Below are positions 43,360-53,563 of a stretch of 64,000 nt of DNA, piece by piece (position 1 is the stretch's first letter; each line of letters begins with the position of its first letter). Both the position numbers and the translations under genes were made by a program. The stretch comes from Microbacterium schleiferi (lineage in GTDB: Bacteria; Actinomycetota; Actinomycetes; Actinomycetales; Microbacteriaceae), in the NCBI RefSeq assembly GCF_020781975.1, contig NZ_JAJGNI010000009.1:60207-124206 (forward strand). Direction: 5' to 3'. Under the pieces are notes generated by a model. The model did no database searches. It was not told where the DNA came from and saw only the letters and a program-made list of their open reading frames with translations.

Positions 43360-43565
43360 TCATCGGCTACCAGGGAGTCATCAACCGCGACTGAACCCGG
43401 CAGAAGTCCCAGCCAAGGCGCCGGGCGATAGAACGTCGCTCTGAATCTTCCGAGGCTGCGTAAGACCTCGGCCGCTGTCTGTCCGCTGTGCATGAGGCTT
43501 CGGGCATTGCGTATTGGGCTTTCGGTGATGATTCGCGGGCGAGCGCGTCGAGCGCCGAGAATCAT
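43350..43565 (-). pseudogene. Remnant of a serine resolvase C-terminal domain
   Basis: A 71-aa frame contains RPRIITESPIRNARSLMHSG then QTAAEVLRSLGRFRATFYR, which is the Hin-type helix-turn-helix at the end of resolvases and invertases. The catalytic domain is absent. It lies just inside the left transposon end and reads towards it. It is not a copy of the resolvase at 55249. The rest of 43312-43727 (the stretch 43566-43727) shows no gene, only an AT-rich segment and a GTTCG-AGA-CGAAC palindrome. Confidence 0.6.
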
Positions 43566-43727
43566 CTATCTTGATAAATTAGTTCGAGACGAACGCTGAC
43601 ACTGCTTTTGGAATTCGAACGACATGAACGACCGAAGGTCGATTTACGAGCAGGCATCTCTTCAGCACGACGGGAACTGGTGGAGCAAAGCAGGGCCGAT
43701 GTTGGAATCTGCTTCCGCTGTGGCTAC

Positions 43728-44393
43728 TCAGCCTACGGCGAGTCCCGCGGCCACGAGGTCGGGCAGGCCGCGCGCGGCAAGCGTTTCCCAGATTTGGTAG
43801 TCGTCACTCGGCGCGATCGCGCCAGAGCAGGGTACAGCTATCACGTTCAAACCCGCATCGCAGGCGCTGCGCAGCCCGGCGGGAGAATCCTCGATGGCGA
43901 CCGAGCCGGATGTGGGCAGATCCAGCCGTTTGAGGGCGAGCACGTACGGATCGGGGGCTGGCTTGTGCCTGGTCACCATGTTCGCCGTCACGATTTGAGC
44001 GAAATAGGGTCGTGGTAGCTGTTCCAGGATGTCGATGACATTCATCTCGAGCGACATCGTCACCAGAGCCTGCCGGACGCCATTCTGGTGCGCAGTCTCG
44101 AGCATTTCTAGAGCCCCAGGCCGCCACAGGACTCCGTCCTGGCGATTCAGGGTTCGCATCCGTTCAGTAAGTGCCGAGGTGAGCGAGCCTAGCGTGCCTG
44201 CCGCTCCGCGTTCCCTCAGCATGCCTGCCAGCATCGGGATAGCACGACCGGAGATATCCACCGGTGACGGCCTCCACTCTTTAATACCCGATTCCTCAGC
44301 GATCTCCCAGCAGACGGCCGCCCATCGTTGCTCGCTGTCGATCAGGGTCCCGTCGAGGTCCCAGAGCAGGGCGCCTCCGGACTCAGCGGACAC
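43728..44393 (-). CDS. HAD-family phosphatase (transposon cargo)
   Basis: A 221-aa HAD hydrolase: motif I LLWDLDGTLIDSE, motif II ALVTMSLEM, motif III HKPAPDPY and motif IV AIEDSPAGLRSA. It is the last gene of the cargo operon and its GTG start overlaps the ABC ATPase gene by 11 bases. In sugar-phosphate or phosphodiester uptake operons such enzymes remove the phosphate after import. The substrate is unknown. It is intact. Confidence 0.85.
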   Translation of the reverse strand: MSAESGGALLWDLDGTLIDSEQRWAAVCWEIAEESGIKEWRPSPVDISGRAIPMLAGMLRERGAAGTLGSLTSALTERMRTLNRQDGVLWRPGALEMLETAHQNGVRQALVTMSLEMNVIDILEQLPRPYFAQIVTANMVTRHKPAPDPYVLALKRLDLPTSGSVAIEDSPAGLRSACDAGLNVIAVPCSGAIAPSDDYQIWETLAARGLPDLVAAGLAVG

Positions 44394-45456
44394 GCGATAG
44401 CGATCGCTCGATGCGGCGGCCGGTCTCAGCGTCGAAGAGCTGCGCGTCCTCGTCGCCGAAGCTCAGCGACACGGAGTCGCCTCGACGCACGCGCACGCTC
44501 TGGTCGGTACGGACTGCGAGTCTGACATCGCCGACCGTGACCTCCAGGATCCGGGTGGAACCTTCGAAGATAGTGGTGTGCACAATGGCAGTCGCATGGT
44601 ACCGGCCCGTGCTGTCGATTCGCACGTGCTCCGGACGCACTCCGACCCTCACCTCTCGGGCGGTGGTGCGCTCCTCAACGTCACCGAAGATAGTGCGGTA
44701 GCCGCCATCGACTGCCGTTCCAGGGAGAAGATTCATCGGAGGAGACCCTATGAAGCCCGCAACGAACACCGTCGCCGGCTCGTTATAGATTTCATCGGGC
44801 GTGCCAATCTGCTCGAAGCATCCCTTGTTGATCACGGCAATCCGGTCGGCCAAGGCCATGGCATCGCTCTGGTCATGCGTGACGTGGATCGACGTCGCCC
44901 CCGTCGTCCGCATCAGATCGGCGATTTCCTGGCGCAGCGCGATGTGCAGCTGGGCATCGAGCCCGGACAGGGGCTCGTCGAGTAGCACCAAGCGAGCCTG
45001 CCGGGCGAGAGCTCGGGCGAGGGCGACTCGCTGCCGCTGGCCCCCCGACATTTGCCGGGGTTTACGGTCGAGTAGATCCTCGATATCCATCCGCTTCGCG
45101 AACTCCAGACCTCGCTGACGCGCCGCGGCACGATCCAGACCCAGGCCGTGCCGAAGGCCGAGGGTGATGTTCTCGAGCGCGCTCATGTGGGGGTAGAGCG
45201 CGAAGTGCTGGAAGACGATGGCTACATCGCGTTCGTGGGGCGGGAGATTCTGCTGGGGTTTCCCTCCGATTAGCACGTCGCCGGAGTCAAGCGCCTCGAG
45301 TCCAGCCACAATGCGAAGCAGGGTGGACTTCCCCGATCCAGAGGGCCCGAGGATGACGAGGGATTCACCGGCGGCGACCTCGATTGAGACGTCGTTGACC
45401 GCGGTTACGCCGCCGAATTGTTTGACTAGATGGCGAAGGGAAACCTCAGCAGACAT
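44383..45456 (-). CDS. ABC transporter ATPase, UgpC/MsmK type (transposon cargo)
   Basis: A 357-aa ATPase of CUT1 importers. Walker A is GPSGSGKSTLLR, the Q-loop region is VAIVFQHFALYPHMSA, the signature is MSGGQRQRVALA and Walker B is LVLLDEPLSGLD; residues 235-357 are a TOBE/MalK-type regulatory domain. It would drive the two permeases at 48085-49796 with the binding protein. It follows the binding-protein gene by 20 bases. Intact. Confidence 0.9.
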   Translation of the reverse strand: MSAEVSLRHLVKQFGGVTAVNDVSIEVAAGESLVILGPSGSGKSTLLRIVAGLEALDSGDVLIGGKPQQNLPPHERDVAIVFQHFALYPHMSALENITLGLRHGLGLDRAAARQRGLEFAKRMDIEDLLDRKPRQMSGGQRQRVALARALARQARLVLLDEPLSGLDAQLHIALRQEIADLMRTTGATSIHVTHDQSDAMALADRIAVINKGCFEQIGTPDEIYNEPATVFVAGFIGSPPMNLLPGTAVDGGYRTIFGDVEERTTAREVRVGVRPEHVRIDSTGRYHATAIVHTTIFEGSTRILEVTVGDVRLAVRTDQSVRVRRGDSVSLSFGDEDAQLFDAETGRRIERSLSRVR

Positions 45457-45476
45457 GTTCGTGCTCCTTTGTTTGT

Positions 45477-46389
45477 TTACTTCGTGAGTGCGCTGATGCG
45501 ATCGGCGGTGCTGGGAACGACGTCGTTGACGTCTTCGCCCTGGTCGACCATCGACTGCACCATGTCCTGCAGGTACTGGTTGGTGCGTCCAAGGTTTTCG
45601 CCAGCCCAGCCAGATCCGGCAACCGGGGTGCCCTCGTATCGCCAGGCGTAGCCGAGCGGGCCGTCGGCCTCGGGGCGCTGGAGCAGTTCGGCTTTGGCCT
45701 CGGTGTCGACCGGGATGTAGCTATTGGCCAGCGAGCTCGTCAGGATGACCTCAGGGTCGAGCATGGCGCCGATCAGCTCGTTGCTGAACGCAGCCCGGCA
45801 GGCATCGTCGGAGAGCACCATCCAGCCGTTACCACCCGCGGGGAGCTTCGCGGTGCCGCCGTCAGGGATCGGCATGTCCGAGATAGTCCAGTCGAACGAG
45901 TCGCCGATGCTGGCAGCCACGCTCGCGCCCACGGCGGGCGTGGCAAAGAAGTAGGCCACGTTTCCCTGCGTGAACTGGGCGATCGAGTCTTGCCAGCTCA
46001 CCTGGTCTTCGAGCTTTTCGTCGCCGATGGTCTGATAAATCTTGAGCGCTGCCCGCCCTTCCTCGCTGTCGAAGCCCGCGGTGCCGTCCTTGTTTACGAA
46101 CGTGCCGCCACCACTGCCGACGAAGGCCTGGACAAACCACCAGGCGATGTTGTCACGAGGGATCTGGATCGGGGTGGAGACGTCCGTCTTTTCCTGGATG
46201 GCACGCGCGTCCTCGAGGACTTCAGAGTGGGTGGTCGGCAGTGCGTCGATGCCAGCGGACTCGGCGAGGGTGGTGTTCGTGTAGAGCACGGGCACCGAGA
46301 TCTGGAAAGGAGCGACGTAAGTCGTACCGTCGACCGTGCCGACGCTGAGATAGTCCCGGTCGTAACTGTCGCGGAGCGAATCAGTGGGC
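45477..46389 (-). pseudogene. Extracellular solute-binding protein, C-terminal part (split by IS30)
   Basis: Encodes about 303 residues of a CUT1-type binding protein starting PTDSLRDSYDRDYLSVG, with VPVLYTNTTLAESAG and NGWMVLSDDACRAAF. The N-terminal part is at 47618-48003 on the other side of the IS30 element. Joining both parts gives one 433-codon frame. The fragment has no signal peptide of its own, so the transporter should be non-functional unless the element leaves. Confidence 0.9.
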
Positions 46390-47617
46390 GGATTCAACCG
46401 GTGGTCGCAACGAGTTCCGCGAACTTCTCCGATGGTGTCAGATAGCCGAGTGTCTTGCGTGGTCGACCGTTGAGCGAGTCCTGGATCGCGGTCAGCTCAG
46501 CGCGGGTGACGATGCTCAGATCGGTGCTCTTCGGCAGGTACTGGCGTAACAGCCCGTTGGTGTTCTCGTTGCTTCCGCGCTGCCACGGGGAGTGCGGGTC
46601 GCAGAAGTAGATCGGGATGCCGGTCGCTGTGGTGAACTCGGCGTGCTTGGCCATCTCGGCGCCCTGATCCCAGGTGATCGTCCGCGCCAGCGACGCCGGA
46701 AGCGCGGTGATCGCCTCGCGCATTGCGGCCTCCACCTTGTCGGCGCTCTTCCCGTCGGGCAGGTGCAGCAGAAGTGTGAGGCGGGTGCTGCGTTCGACGA
46801 GGGTTCCCACGGCGCTGCGACTGTTCTCGCCGAGGATCAAGTCGCCTTCCCAATGCCCCGGCACGGCACGGTCTTCGACCTCTGCGGGGCGCTCGCTGAT
46901 CATCACCATCCCTGGCAGCCGGCCCCGCCCGTCCGTCGCGGTCCGCGACTTCCGTGCCGCCCGCCCCGACCGCAGGCAGCGGGCGAGCTCGCGGCGCAGC
47001 TGCCCGCGTCCCTGCACGAACAGGGACTGGTAGATCGTCTCGTGACTCACGTGCATCTCCGGGTTGTCGGGATGCTCCAAACGTAAGCGCGCGGCGATTT
47101 CCTGCGGCGACCACAGTTGCTCCAGCTGCGTCGTGACGACCTCGAGCAGCCGTCCACTGTCGAGCTTGAACGGCTTCGGTCGGCGGGCCTGCTCTCGTGC
47201 GTCCTCGTGCGCCCGCCACGCCGAGTACTCCTCCCGTCCGCCGCCGCGCTTGACCTCGCGGCTGACCGTCGACACCGCGCGTCCCAGGGCACGCGCGATC
47301 GCAGTAAGCGTGTCACCGCGGGCGAGGCCGACCAGGATCTCCTCACGGTCGAAGACCGTCAGATGCCCCTCGCGCGGCTCCCAGCCGAACGGCTTCCCGT
47401 CGAGGTGACGGCCCTCCCGCGCCATGCGGCCGACCATCGGCGCCGTACAGCCGATCTCGCGGGCGATATCGATGAGCCGCCACCCCTTCGAGTGGAGACG
47501 GAGCGCGAGCTGCTTCTGCTCACGACTGAGATGACCATGTTTGCCCTGCAATCGATGCCTCCCGAGATCAGCGCCTGCTTCATCTCACAGCACCCGTTGC
47601 GTTGACCGGTTGAATCC
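46390..47617. mobile_element. IS30-family insertion sequence
   Basis: A 1,228-bp element with imperfect ~25-bp ends (GGATTCAACCGGT on both sides, then CGCAACG after three variable bases). It carries one IS30 transposase gene. Flanking bases share only GC on both sides; simple joining of the flanks without removing any base restores the binding-protein frame, so the target duplication is unclear. Confidence 0.9.
46394..47551 (-). CDS. IS30-family transposase
   Basis: A 385-aa transposase with two N-terminal helix-turn-helix regions (LHSKGWRLIDIAREIG and LARGDTLTAIARALGRAVST) and an integrase core with DDE residues in GHWEGDLILG, YFCDPHSPWQRGSNENTNG. It probably starts at TTG 47551, preceded by GGGAGG at 6 bases. 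The stop reaches to within 4 bases of the element end. The sequence appears intact. Confidence 0.93.
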   Translation of the reverse strand: MQGKHGHLSREQKQLALRLHSKGWRLIDIAREIGCTAPMVGRMAREGRHLDGKPFGWEPREGHLTVFDREEILVGLARGDTLTAIARALGRAVSTVSREVKRGGGREEYSAWRAHEDAREQARRPKPFKLDSGRLLEVVTTQLEQLWSPQEIAARLRLEHPDNPEMHVSHETIYQSLFVQGRGQLRRELARCLRSGRAARKSRTATDGRGRLPGMVMISERPAEVEDRAVPGHWEGDLILGENSRSAVGTLVERSTRLTLLLHLPDGKSADKVEAAMREAITALPASLARTITWDQGAEMAKHAEFTTATGIPIYFCDPHSPWQRGSNENTNGLLRQYLPKSTDLSIVTRAELTAIQDSLNGRPRKTLGYLTPSEKFAELVATTG

Positions 47618-48003
47618 GCCGTGTCAATCGCCTGTGGGCTGTATTTCTCCACCCAGAATTTGAGTTGGTCCAGGCCAAGCATGATCACGTCGGGACGGGA
47701 TCCAGCGGCGATGTCAGCGACGACCTGCTGCGTGAGTTCGTCGTAGCTGGTGCCCTCGGGAGCAGCCTTGAGGTTGACGGTTAGGCCTGAGTACTTCTTC
47801 TCCAGCGTCTCCTTGCCAAGCTCGGCGGCGGCTTGACCTTGGCTGGCGTATTGGGCGGAAATGGTGACGCCGCTCGGATCGCAGGAGCTGACGTCGACCT
47901 GCGCGCTCGGAGCGGTCTCCTGGGCGGCCGAGCAGCCGGTCAGGGCGAGTGTGGAGGCAATGAGGCCAGCGCCAAAGGCGAGAGCTCTTCTGGGTACGGG
48001 CAT
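47618..48003 (-). pseudogene. Extracellular solute-binding protein, N-terminal part (split by IS30)
   Basis: Encodes the lipoprotein signal peptide (MPVPRRALAFGAGLIASTLA, lipobox LTGC) and about 105 mature residues, including GLTVNLKAAPEGTSYDEL and DVIMLGLDQLKFWVEKYSPQ. ATG 48003 was chosen; GTG 48015 is in frame and possible. The frame runs on into the IS30 element and stops there at 47359. With the part at 45477-46389 it makes a typical UgpB/MalE-like binding protein. Confidence 0.88.
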
Positions 48004-48084
48004 GGGGATACTCACAATCTGTGCGGAGGAATGAAGAGGTGGTGAGGAGGTGGATAACGGGAGGTATTTGCGAGGCGTTGGACG

Positions 48085-48927
48085 TCAGCCCGGGAGTTCG
48101 CCGCCGGCTATGCCGCTGACGAACTTGCGTTGGGCCACGATGAACAGCACCACTATCGGCAGGGTCACGAGCAGGGCTGCCGCGGCAAGTTCGCCGTAGG
48201 AGGTGCCTGTCTCGGCCTGTTGGAACACTGATAGTGCGAGAGGAGGTGTGTAGAGCGAGCTGTCGCGCGCTACCAACAAGGGCCACAGATAGTCGTTCCA
48301 GTGCGTAAAAATCGACAGCACCGAGAAGGCCGCGATCGATGGCATCGACGTCGGGACGACGACACGCAGCAGGGTGGAGAACACGCCGAGGCCGTCGGCC
48401 TTCGCGGCCTCGAGCAGTGCGTCGGGGATCGTGACCATGTATTGCCTGAGCATGAAGATCCCGATGGCGCTCGTTGTGAAGGGCAGGACGAGGGCGGCGA
48501 AGGTGTTTGCGAGCCCCACCGAGCCGATTCCGAGATAGAGCGGAAGCGCGATGGCCTGGGTGGGGATCAGGAGGCACGCGAGCACGATCGCGAAGGCAGC
48601 ATCGCGGCCACGGAAGCGCAGCTTGGCAAAGGCGTATGCCGCGGGTATGACCGTCACGAGCTGTGCGGCCAGGATGCCAAGGGTGACGAGTGCGCCGTTG
48701 AGCATGGCTTGGCCCAGGTTCGCTTGGTCCCAAGCGCGGGTGAAGTTGCCGAGGTCTAGGGATTCGGGAAGCAGCTGCAAGCCATCGAGCACGGCCTCGT
48801 CGGCAGGAGAGACCGACATGCGAAACATCCAGACGACGGGAAATACCGAGATCGCGGCGAATACGGTGACCGCCACAATCTGAATGCTCCTGCCTATCAA
48901 ACGTCGGGTGCGGTGTGTGGTGCGCAT
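48085..48927 (-). CDS. Carbohydrate ABC transporter permease, MalG/UgpE type (transposon cargo)
   Basis: A 280-aa permease with six helices and the EAA loop EAAKADGLGVFSTLLRVVVPT near residue 190, ending with VAQRKFVSGIAGG as in CUT1 MalG-like proteins. The ATG overlaps the stop of the MalF-like gene (TAATG). It forms the membrane channel with that partner. Intact. Confidence 0.92.
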   Translation of the reverse strand: MRTTHRTRRLIGRSIQIVAVTVFAAISVFPVVWMFRMSVSPADEAVLDGLQLLPESLDLGNFTRAWDQANLGQAMLNGALVTLGILAAQLVTVIPAAYAFAKLRFRGRDAAFAIVLACLLIPTQAIALPLYLGIGSVGLANTFAALVLPFTTSAIGIFMLRQYMVTIPDALLEAAKADGLGVFSTLLRVVVPTSMPSIAAFSVLSIFTHWNDYLWPLLVARDSSLYTPPLALSVFQQAETGTSYGELAAAALLVTLPIVVLFIVAQRKFVSGIAGGELPG

Positions 48928-49796
48928 TAGAGTTCCTTGTCTCCGAGGAAGGCTCGACGGCGAAGCACGCCAATGAGCACGAGAACGACCAGTAGCAGTG
49001 TTGACACTGCAGCCGCTTGACCGAGGTCGAAGTAGACAAAGCCGAGTCGCCAGGTCATGGTCAGGATGGTTTCCGTAGCCCCGAGCGGTCCCCCGCCGGT
49101 GAGGACGTTGACTGTGTCGAACACCTGCACCGCCTGCAGAACGGCCATGACTGTTGCAAACACGGTCGTCGGTCGAAGCAGGGGCAGTGTTACGCGACGA
49201 AACGTCGACCACGGGCCGAGGCCATCGGCGGCGGATGCCTCGTAGAGCGCCGTCGGGATGCTCGTCAAGCCTGCCAAATAGAAAATCATGACAAACGACG
49301 TCAGCCGCCAGATTCCAACCAGTGCCACGGTGATCAACGCGTACCTGGAGTCACCAAGAAAGTTGATCGGGGCTAGGCCGACCAGCGCAAGTGCCTCGTT
49401 TACAAAACCGCCACGGTTAGCGAAAATCCAGCGGAACACCACGGCCATCGCGACCATGTTGGTGGCGAAGGGCAGGAATAGGAGCACCTGAAGAAGTGGC
49501 CTGGCCCGCCGAAACGAGGCAACCAGAAGGGCCAGGCCCAGTCCGAGGACCAGGCTCGGGATGATCGTCATCGCTGAATACAGCACGGTATTCCAGATCG
49601 ACTCGACAACCGCGGGGTCGGAGAAGAGAGCCGTGTAGTTCTGCAGCCCAGCCCAGCGCCACACAGTTCGGTCGCCGAGGTCGATTTGGAACAGGCTTCC
49701 CACGAGCGCAAGAACGCCGGGCAGTAGCAGAAAGAGCCCGATCAGGATCAGCGCTGGCAGGGCAAGCGCCCAGCCGCCGATTCGTATGCCCCTCAC
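48927..49796 (-). CDS. Carbohydrate ABC transporter permease, MalF/UgpA type (transposon cargo)
   Basis: A 289-aa permease with six helices, the EAA loop EASAADGLGPWSTFRRVTLP near residue 195 and a late NVLTGGGPLGATETI, all typical of CUT1 MalF/UgpA proteins. Its start overlaps the metallophosphoesterase stop by 4 bases, so the enzyme gene is translationally coupled to the transporter. Confidence 0.92.
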   Translation of the reverse strand: MRGIRIGGWALALPALILIGLFLLLPGVLALVGSLFQIDLGDRTVWRWAGLQNYTALFSDPAVVESIWNTVLYSAMTIIPSLVLGLGLALLVASFRRARPLLQVLLFLPFATNMVAMAVVFRWIFANRGGFVNEALALVGLAPINFLGDSRYALITVALVGIWRLTSFVMIFYLAGLTSIPTALYEASAADGLGPWSTFRRVTLPLLRPTTVFATVMAVLQAVQVFDTVNVLTGGGPLGATETILTMTWRLGFVYFDLGQAAAVSTLLLVVLVLIGVLRRRAFLGDKEL

Positions 49797-51890
49797 AAGC
49801 GTTCCCCCGCGAGCGTGGCGAGCGGGTAGGCCGCGAGAAGACCGTCACGATGCAGCGCGACGGCCGTGCCGTCGTGCACGACCAGCGGAGCCAGGATCGG
49901 AACTCCGGTGGCGAAGCGGCCCAGCTCGTCACCCGTGCGCGCGTCTAGCGTGACGATGTCACCGTCGAGCGCCGGGATCAGCAGCCGGTCGCCCACCGTG
50001 GTCGCCTGGGCGAAGAGCGGATGAGGACTGCGCCGGTAGGTCAGGAAGCACTCGTCGGAGTCGGCCGCAATTTCCGTGCGCCAAAGCTGCTCGCCCGAGA
50101 CGGGGTCGAGCATCGCGACAGCGCCGCCGGCGTCGACGACTAACACGCCGTGGCTGCCGAGATTGACCCCGACAGGGTTCCACGGCACTGAGGTCGGGTA
50201 CGACCAGCGTATTGCGGAACCGGACGCCGAACGCCGGAAGACATTCGTCAGTCCAGTGGCGATCAGGTCGCCCGTTGCAGGGTCAACGCTGGGGGTGCGT
50301 ATCGGCAGGCCGGCGCCGCTCGTCAAGACATCGAACAAGCCTTCAGCCACCACCTCGTTAGAGTTCGCGATCGTCTCGCCCGTTTTCGGGTCAAGTCGTA
50401 CGGGCGTGCTCGGCTCGGGAAACCCCGCCCAGAGCACCGTCGTCAGGCTGCCGTTCGCTCCCGATCGGTCGACTACCGGGGCGCTGAGGGTGATGAAGAT
50501 CTGATACGCGGCGATGTCCGATCGCTCCCACACGATCTCGCCTGTGCTCTGGTCGAGGGCTCGGAGTGCAGCCTGGTCGCCAACCAAAACGAGTCCGTCG
50601 ACGAGTGTCGGTGGGTAGAAGCCAAAGCGCCGAAGCGGGTCCGATGTCGGCCGCTGCCACAACATCTCACCCGTGCTCGGGTCGTGCGCCCACGTCGTTC
50701 CAGACACAGTCGAGCTGATGATAGCCGCGGTCCCGGCACCCGCGGGCGCGCTACGCAGCGGAGCGTCAAGACTGGCCTGCCACAGGGGCTTTCCCGAGCA
50801 GGCGTCGTATGCGGCCAGCGCGCCGCGGGCCTCATCATCGAGCGCGAGCGGTACGAGCACCCGACCGTCAGCAACGATGAAAGGTGTGCGCTGTCCAATC
50901 GCCGGGGTCGATGTGCTCCAGAGTGCCTGTGTGGTGCGGGCCCAACCTGAACGGGTGTCGGATTGTGGAGGATAGGTTTGGTGTGACCCTGTGGTGATCC
51001 GCTCGCCGTCCCACACAACGATGCGATATGTGGCCGGAGAGTTGTCTACACCGCCGAACATGGCCGGAGGGGTGTTCACGTGCAGCGTGGGGCCGCTCGC
51101 GACGACCCGGGAGGTGTGCCGGTGGCCGGAGAACGTCGCGATCGGGGCACTGGGCAGCCCGTCGAGAATGGAGCGCCACGGCTGGTCGTGACAGAGCATG
51201 ATCCACGGAGTCCCGGTCGCGAGCATCTCAAGGTCGGCGCGTAGCCAGGTGTCCTGGGTCTCGTGGTCTAGACCGAGTTCATGCGTGAACCAGTCCACGG
51301 CAACGACGTGGAGGCCAGGTAGATCAAACGAATACCACCTGGGCCCCAGGTAGTCTTCGTAATGCCTGGGCTCCCCGGAATGGATGGCATAGCCGTTGCG
51401 GCTAACCAGATCCGTCGGATCCGGAACGAGATGGTCGTGGTTTCCCGGGATCGCGTAGACAGCCAACTCGGTCGTTGCGGTCGCAGCGACGAAAGCTGCG
51501 AATTCTTCGGGCAGACCACGGTCGGTCAGGTCTCCCGTGACGACGAAGGCCTCGAGTCCCGGATGAGCCGCGGCGATCTCGCGGAAGGCCTGCGACAGGC
51601 GTTCGCCGGTCCCGATTTCGGCCGGTTGGGGATAGCCGGCTCCCGTGCCGAGGTGGGTGTCTGTGAGATGTGCAAAACGGACGGGCAGCTGCACCGGAGC
51701 TGGGCTGAGGGTGAATACCGGGTCGATCGCGCTTGCGCCGACGTACCATCGGTCGACCCGCCATCCAGCCGGCCGGGTAATGAACACGGGTCCGCGGACC
51801 TGGTCAATCCGAAATCGCCCATCCTCGTCGGTGCGAGTGACCCGTAAGCCGTCGCTGACGACGACTCCTGGCATCGGTGAGCCTGCATCA
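49793..51890 (-). pseudogene. Metallophosphoesterase with PQQ-like repeats, start displaced by IS1380
   Basis: The main part encodes about 699 residues. An N-terminal region (SDGLRVTRTDEDGRF) resembles the calcineurin-like phosphoesterase N domain. The catalytic domain has LTDTHLGTG, TGDLTDRGLP, IPGNHDHLV, CHDQPW and SGHRHTSR, so all metal-binding motifs are present. Residues 350-700 form PQQ-like beta-propeller repeats (for example TGEMLWQRP, TGEIVWERS, SGEQLWRTE). No signal peptide is seen. The native start is at 53583, beyond the IS1380 element. In the present sequence the frame runs into the element end up to a Met codon at 51988, so a fusion product is possible. Confidence 0.85.
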
Positions 51891-51895
51891 CTTAG

Positions 51896-53563
51896 CCTCG
51901 ATCCACCGATGAGCCTTCGGCTGGCCGTCCTGGCGTGATCGGTGCGAGATGATGCGCCGCGGGCAGGGGTGTGTTCCGGGCGTCGCATCCCGGTCGTCCA
52001 CTTGGTCCTTGGTCGTGCCGCGGGCGCGGCGGTGGTCAGCTGGTCGCGGCCGGTGGTGGTGCGTGCGTCGCGGTGAAGAGCTGCTCGAACGGGGCCTGCC
52101 AGGGCCAGGCCTCGGGCAGGTGCAGTGTGACCCGGCGCGCGGACCGCGCCAGCCGCGCGGGCACGGAGATGAGAGTGCGGCGGATCGTCGCGGTCGTCGC
52201 TCTGGCGAGCCGGCCGGCGTGGTCGGCGATGAGTCCGGCGGCGCGGGTGAGGTTGAACGCGATCACCGCGAGGACGAGCCAGGCGCTGTTCGCGGTGAAC
52301 ACCCCGGAGGGCAGGTGAGCGAGCGGGCCGCTCTTCAGGTCGGCGTGGACTTGCTCGATGATCGCGTGTGCCCGGTGGGTCTTGTCCGCCACCACGGTGC
52401 CCATCACTGTCTTGTCGGTGGTTGTGAAGAACGCGTGGTGCCGGTAGATGTCGAACAGTGTCGGCTGCTCGACCTGCTTCGGGTTCAGGTCCGGGATCCG
52501 CCGCACCACTAGACGACCTTCAACCCGCTCAACGATCTTCCTCGACCGAAACGCGACGAAGGGCACTTCGGCGACTTCTGCTTTGGAGATCAGTCGCCCG
52601 GTGGCCTCGTCACGGATCGAGTCGGTGTACTCGATCATCTCCCACACATCCTCGGGGATCGTCGCGATCGCCGCCTTCACCGCGGGGTCCATCCGGACGG
52701 TCACCGATACGTCCGCGCCGGCCTTGATCGCCGTGCCGATGGTGGCGTGACCGTAGAACGCGGAGTCTGCCCGCAGCAGCGGCCGGGCGCTGGTCCCGGG
52801 GTTCATGCGGCGGAGGGTGGCGAGAGCGTCGCCGACGATCCGTGCGGCACCCTTCGGGGAACCGGTCTTCCCCTGCCGCAGCCGCTGCCCCACGATCACC
52901 GGCGCCGACTGCGATGTCGACGCCGTGGCGAACAGGGCGTTCAGGCCGCGGACGCCGGAGTACCCGAACGACGCGCCCTGCTTCTGGTATCCGTGGACTT
53001 CGATGATCGTGTCGTCCAGATCCACCATTACCCGCTCGCCGTTCGACGCCCGCAGCAGCGGCGCGGATTGCGCGACGTTCACCAGGGTCCGGGAGGCGAC
53101 GGCGTCGAGCTGGCGGACGTGCCCGAACCGGAACTCCCGCAGGAACGAGCCCAGCGTCGACGGCGCATACGTCCGGTCGAACAACCTGCCCATCCCGCCG
53201 TGACGAAGCACGTTCATGTCGTCGATCGAGTCCGCCCCGGCGAGCATCCCCGCCACCAGCGCCATCACCTTGCTGCCCGCGTTCGCGCCCTTATCCGACG
53301 GGACCGTCAACCGGACCTGCGCGAGCTGATCGAGCCCTGCGGTGCGGGCCAGGCGGAGCATCGGGACCAGCCCTGCGGCCGACACAAGATTCGGGTCATC
53401 GAACTTCGCTGACACCGCAGCGGGAGCATGCTTGAATTGCACCTACGAGATGCCTCTCGGATCGGTCGAACAGAATCTTTAGCAAGCTCTATTCTTCCTG
53501 ATCAGAGGGGCATTTCTGCGTCACGGCACCCGCTTGTCACCCAAGCTCATCGGTGGATCGAGG
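51896..53563. mobile_element. IS1380-family insertion sequence with CTTAG duplication
   Basis: A 1,668-bp element with perfect 19-bp ends (CCTCGATCCACCGATGAGC and its complement). CTTAG occurs directly on both sides (51891-51895 and 53564-53568). It carries one transposase gene. It interrupts the metallophosphoesterase gene in codon 7. Confidence 0.97.
52036..53442 (-). CDS. IS1380-family transposase
   Basis: A 468-aa IS1380 transposase with a DDE core: VMVDLDDTIIEVHG (first Asp), LLRADSAFYG (second Asp) and AIIEQVHADLKSGPLAHLPS (Glu). GTG start. Full length for the family with no frameshift, so the element may be active. Confidence 0.95.
   Translation of the reverse strand: MQFKHAPAAVSAKFDDPNLVSAAGLVPMLRLARTAGLDQLAQVRLTVPSDKGANAGSKVMALVAGMLAGADSIDDMNVLRHGGMGRLFDRTYAPSTLGSFLREFRFGHVRQLDAVASRTLVNVAQSAPLLRASNGERVMVDLDDTIIEVHGYQKQGASFGYSGVRGLNALFATASTSQSAPVIVGQRLRQGKTGSPKGAARIVGDALATLRRMNPGTSARPLLRADSAFYGHATIGTAIKAGADVSVTVRMDPAVKAAIATIPEDVWEMIEYTDSIRDEATGRLISKAEVAEVPFVAFRSRKIVERVEGRLVVRRIPDLNPKQVEQPTLFDIYRHHAFFTTTDKTVMGTVVADKTHRAHAIIEQVHADLKSGPLAHLPSGVFTANSAWLVLAVIAFNLTRAAGLIADHAGRLARATTATIRRTLISVPARLARSARRVTLHLPEAWPWQAPFEQLFTATHAPPPAATS

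Noticed and set aside
43624..43800. Plus-strand frame starting MNDRRSIYEQ
   Set aside because: It runs into the antisense of the HAD gene, lacks a Shine-Dalgarno sequence and resembles nothing I know.
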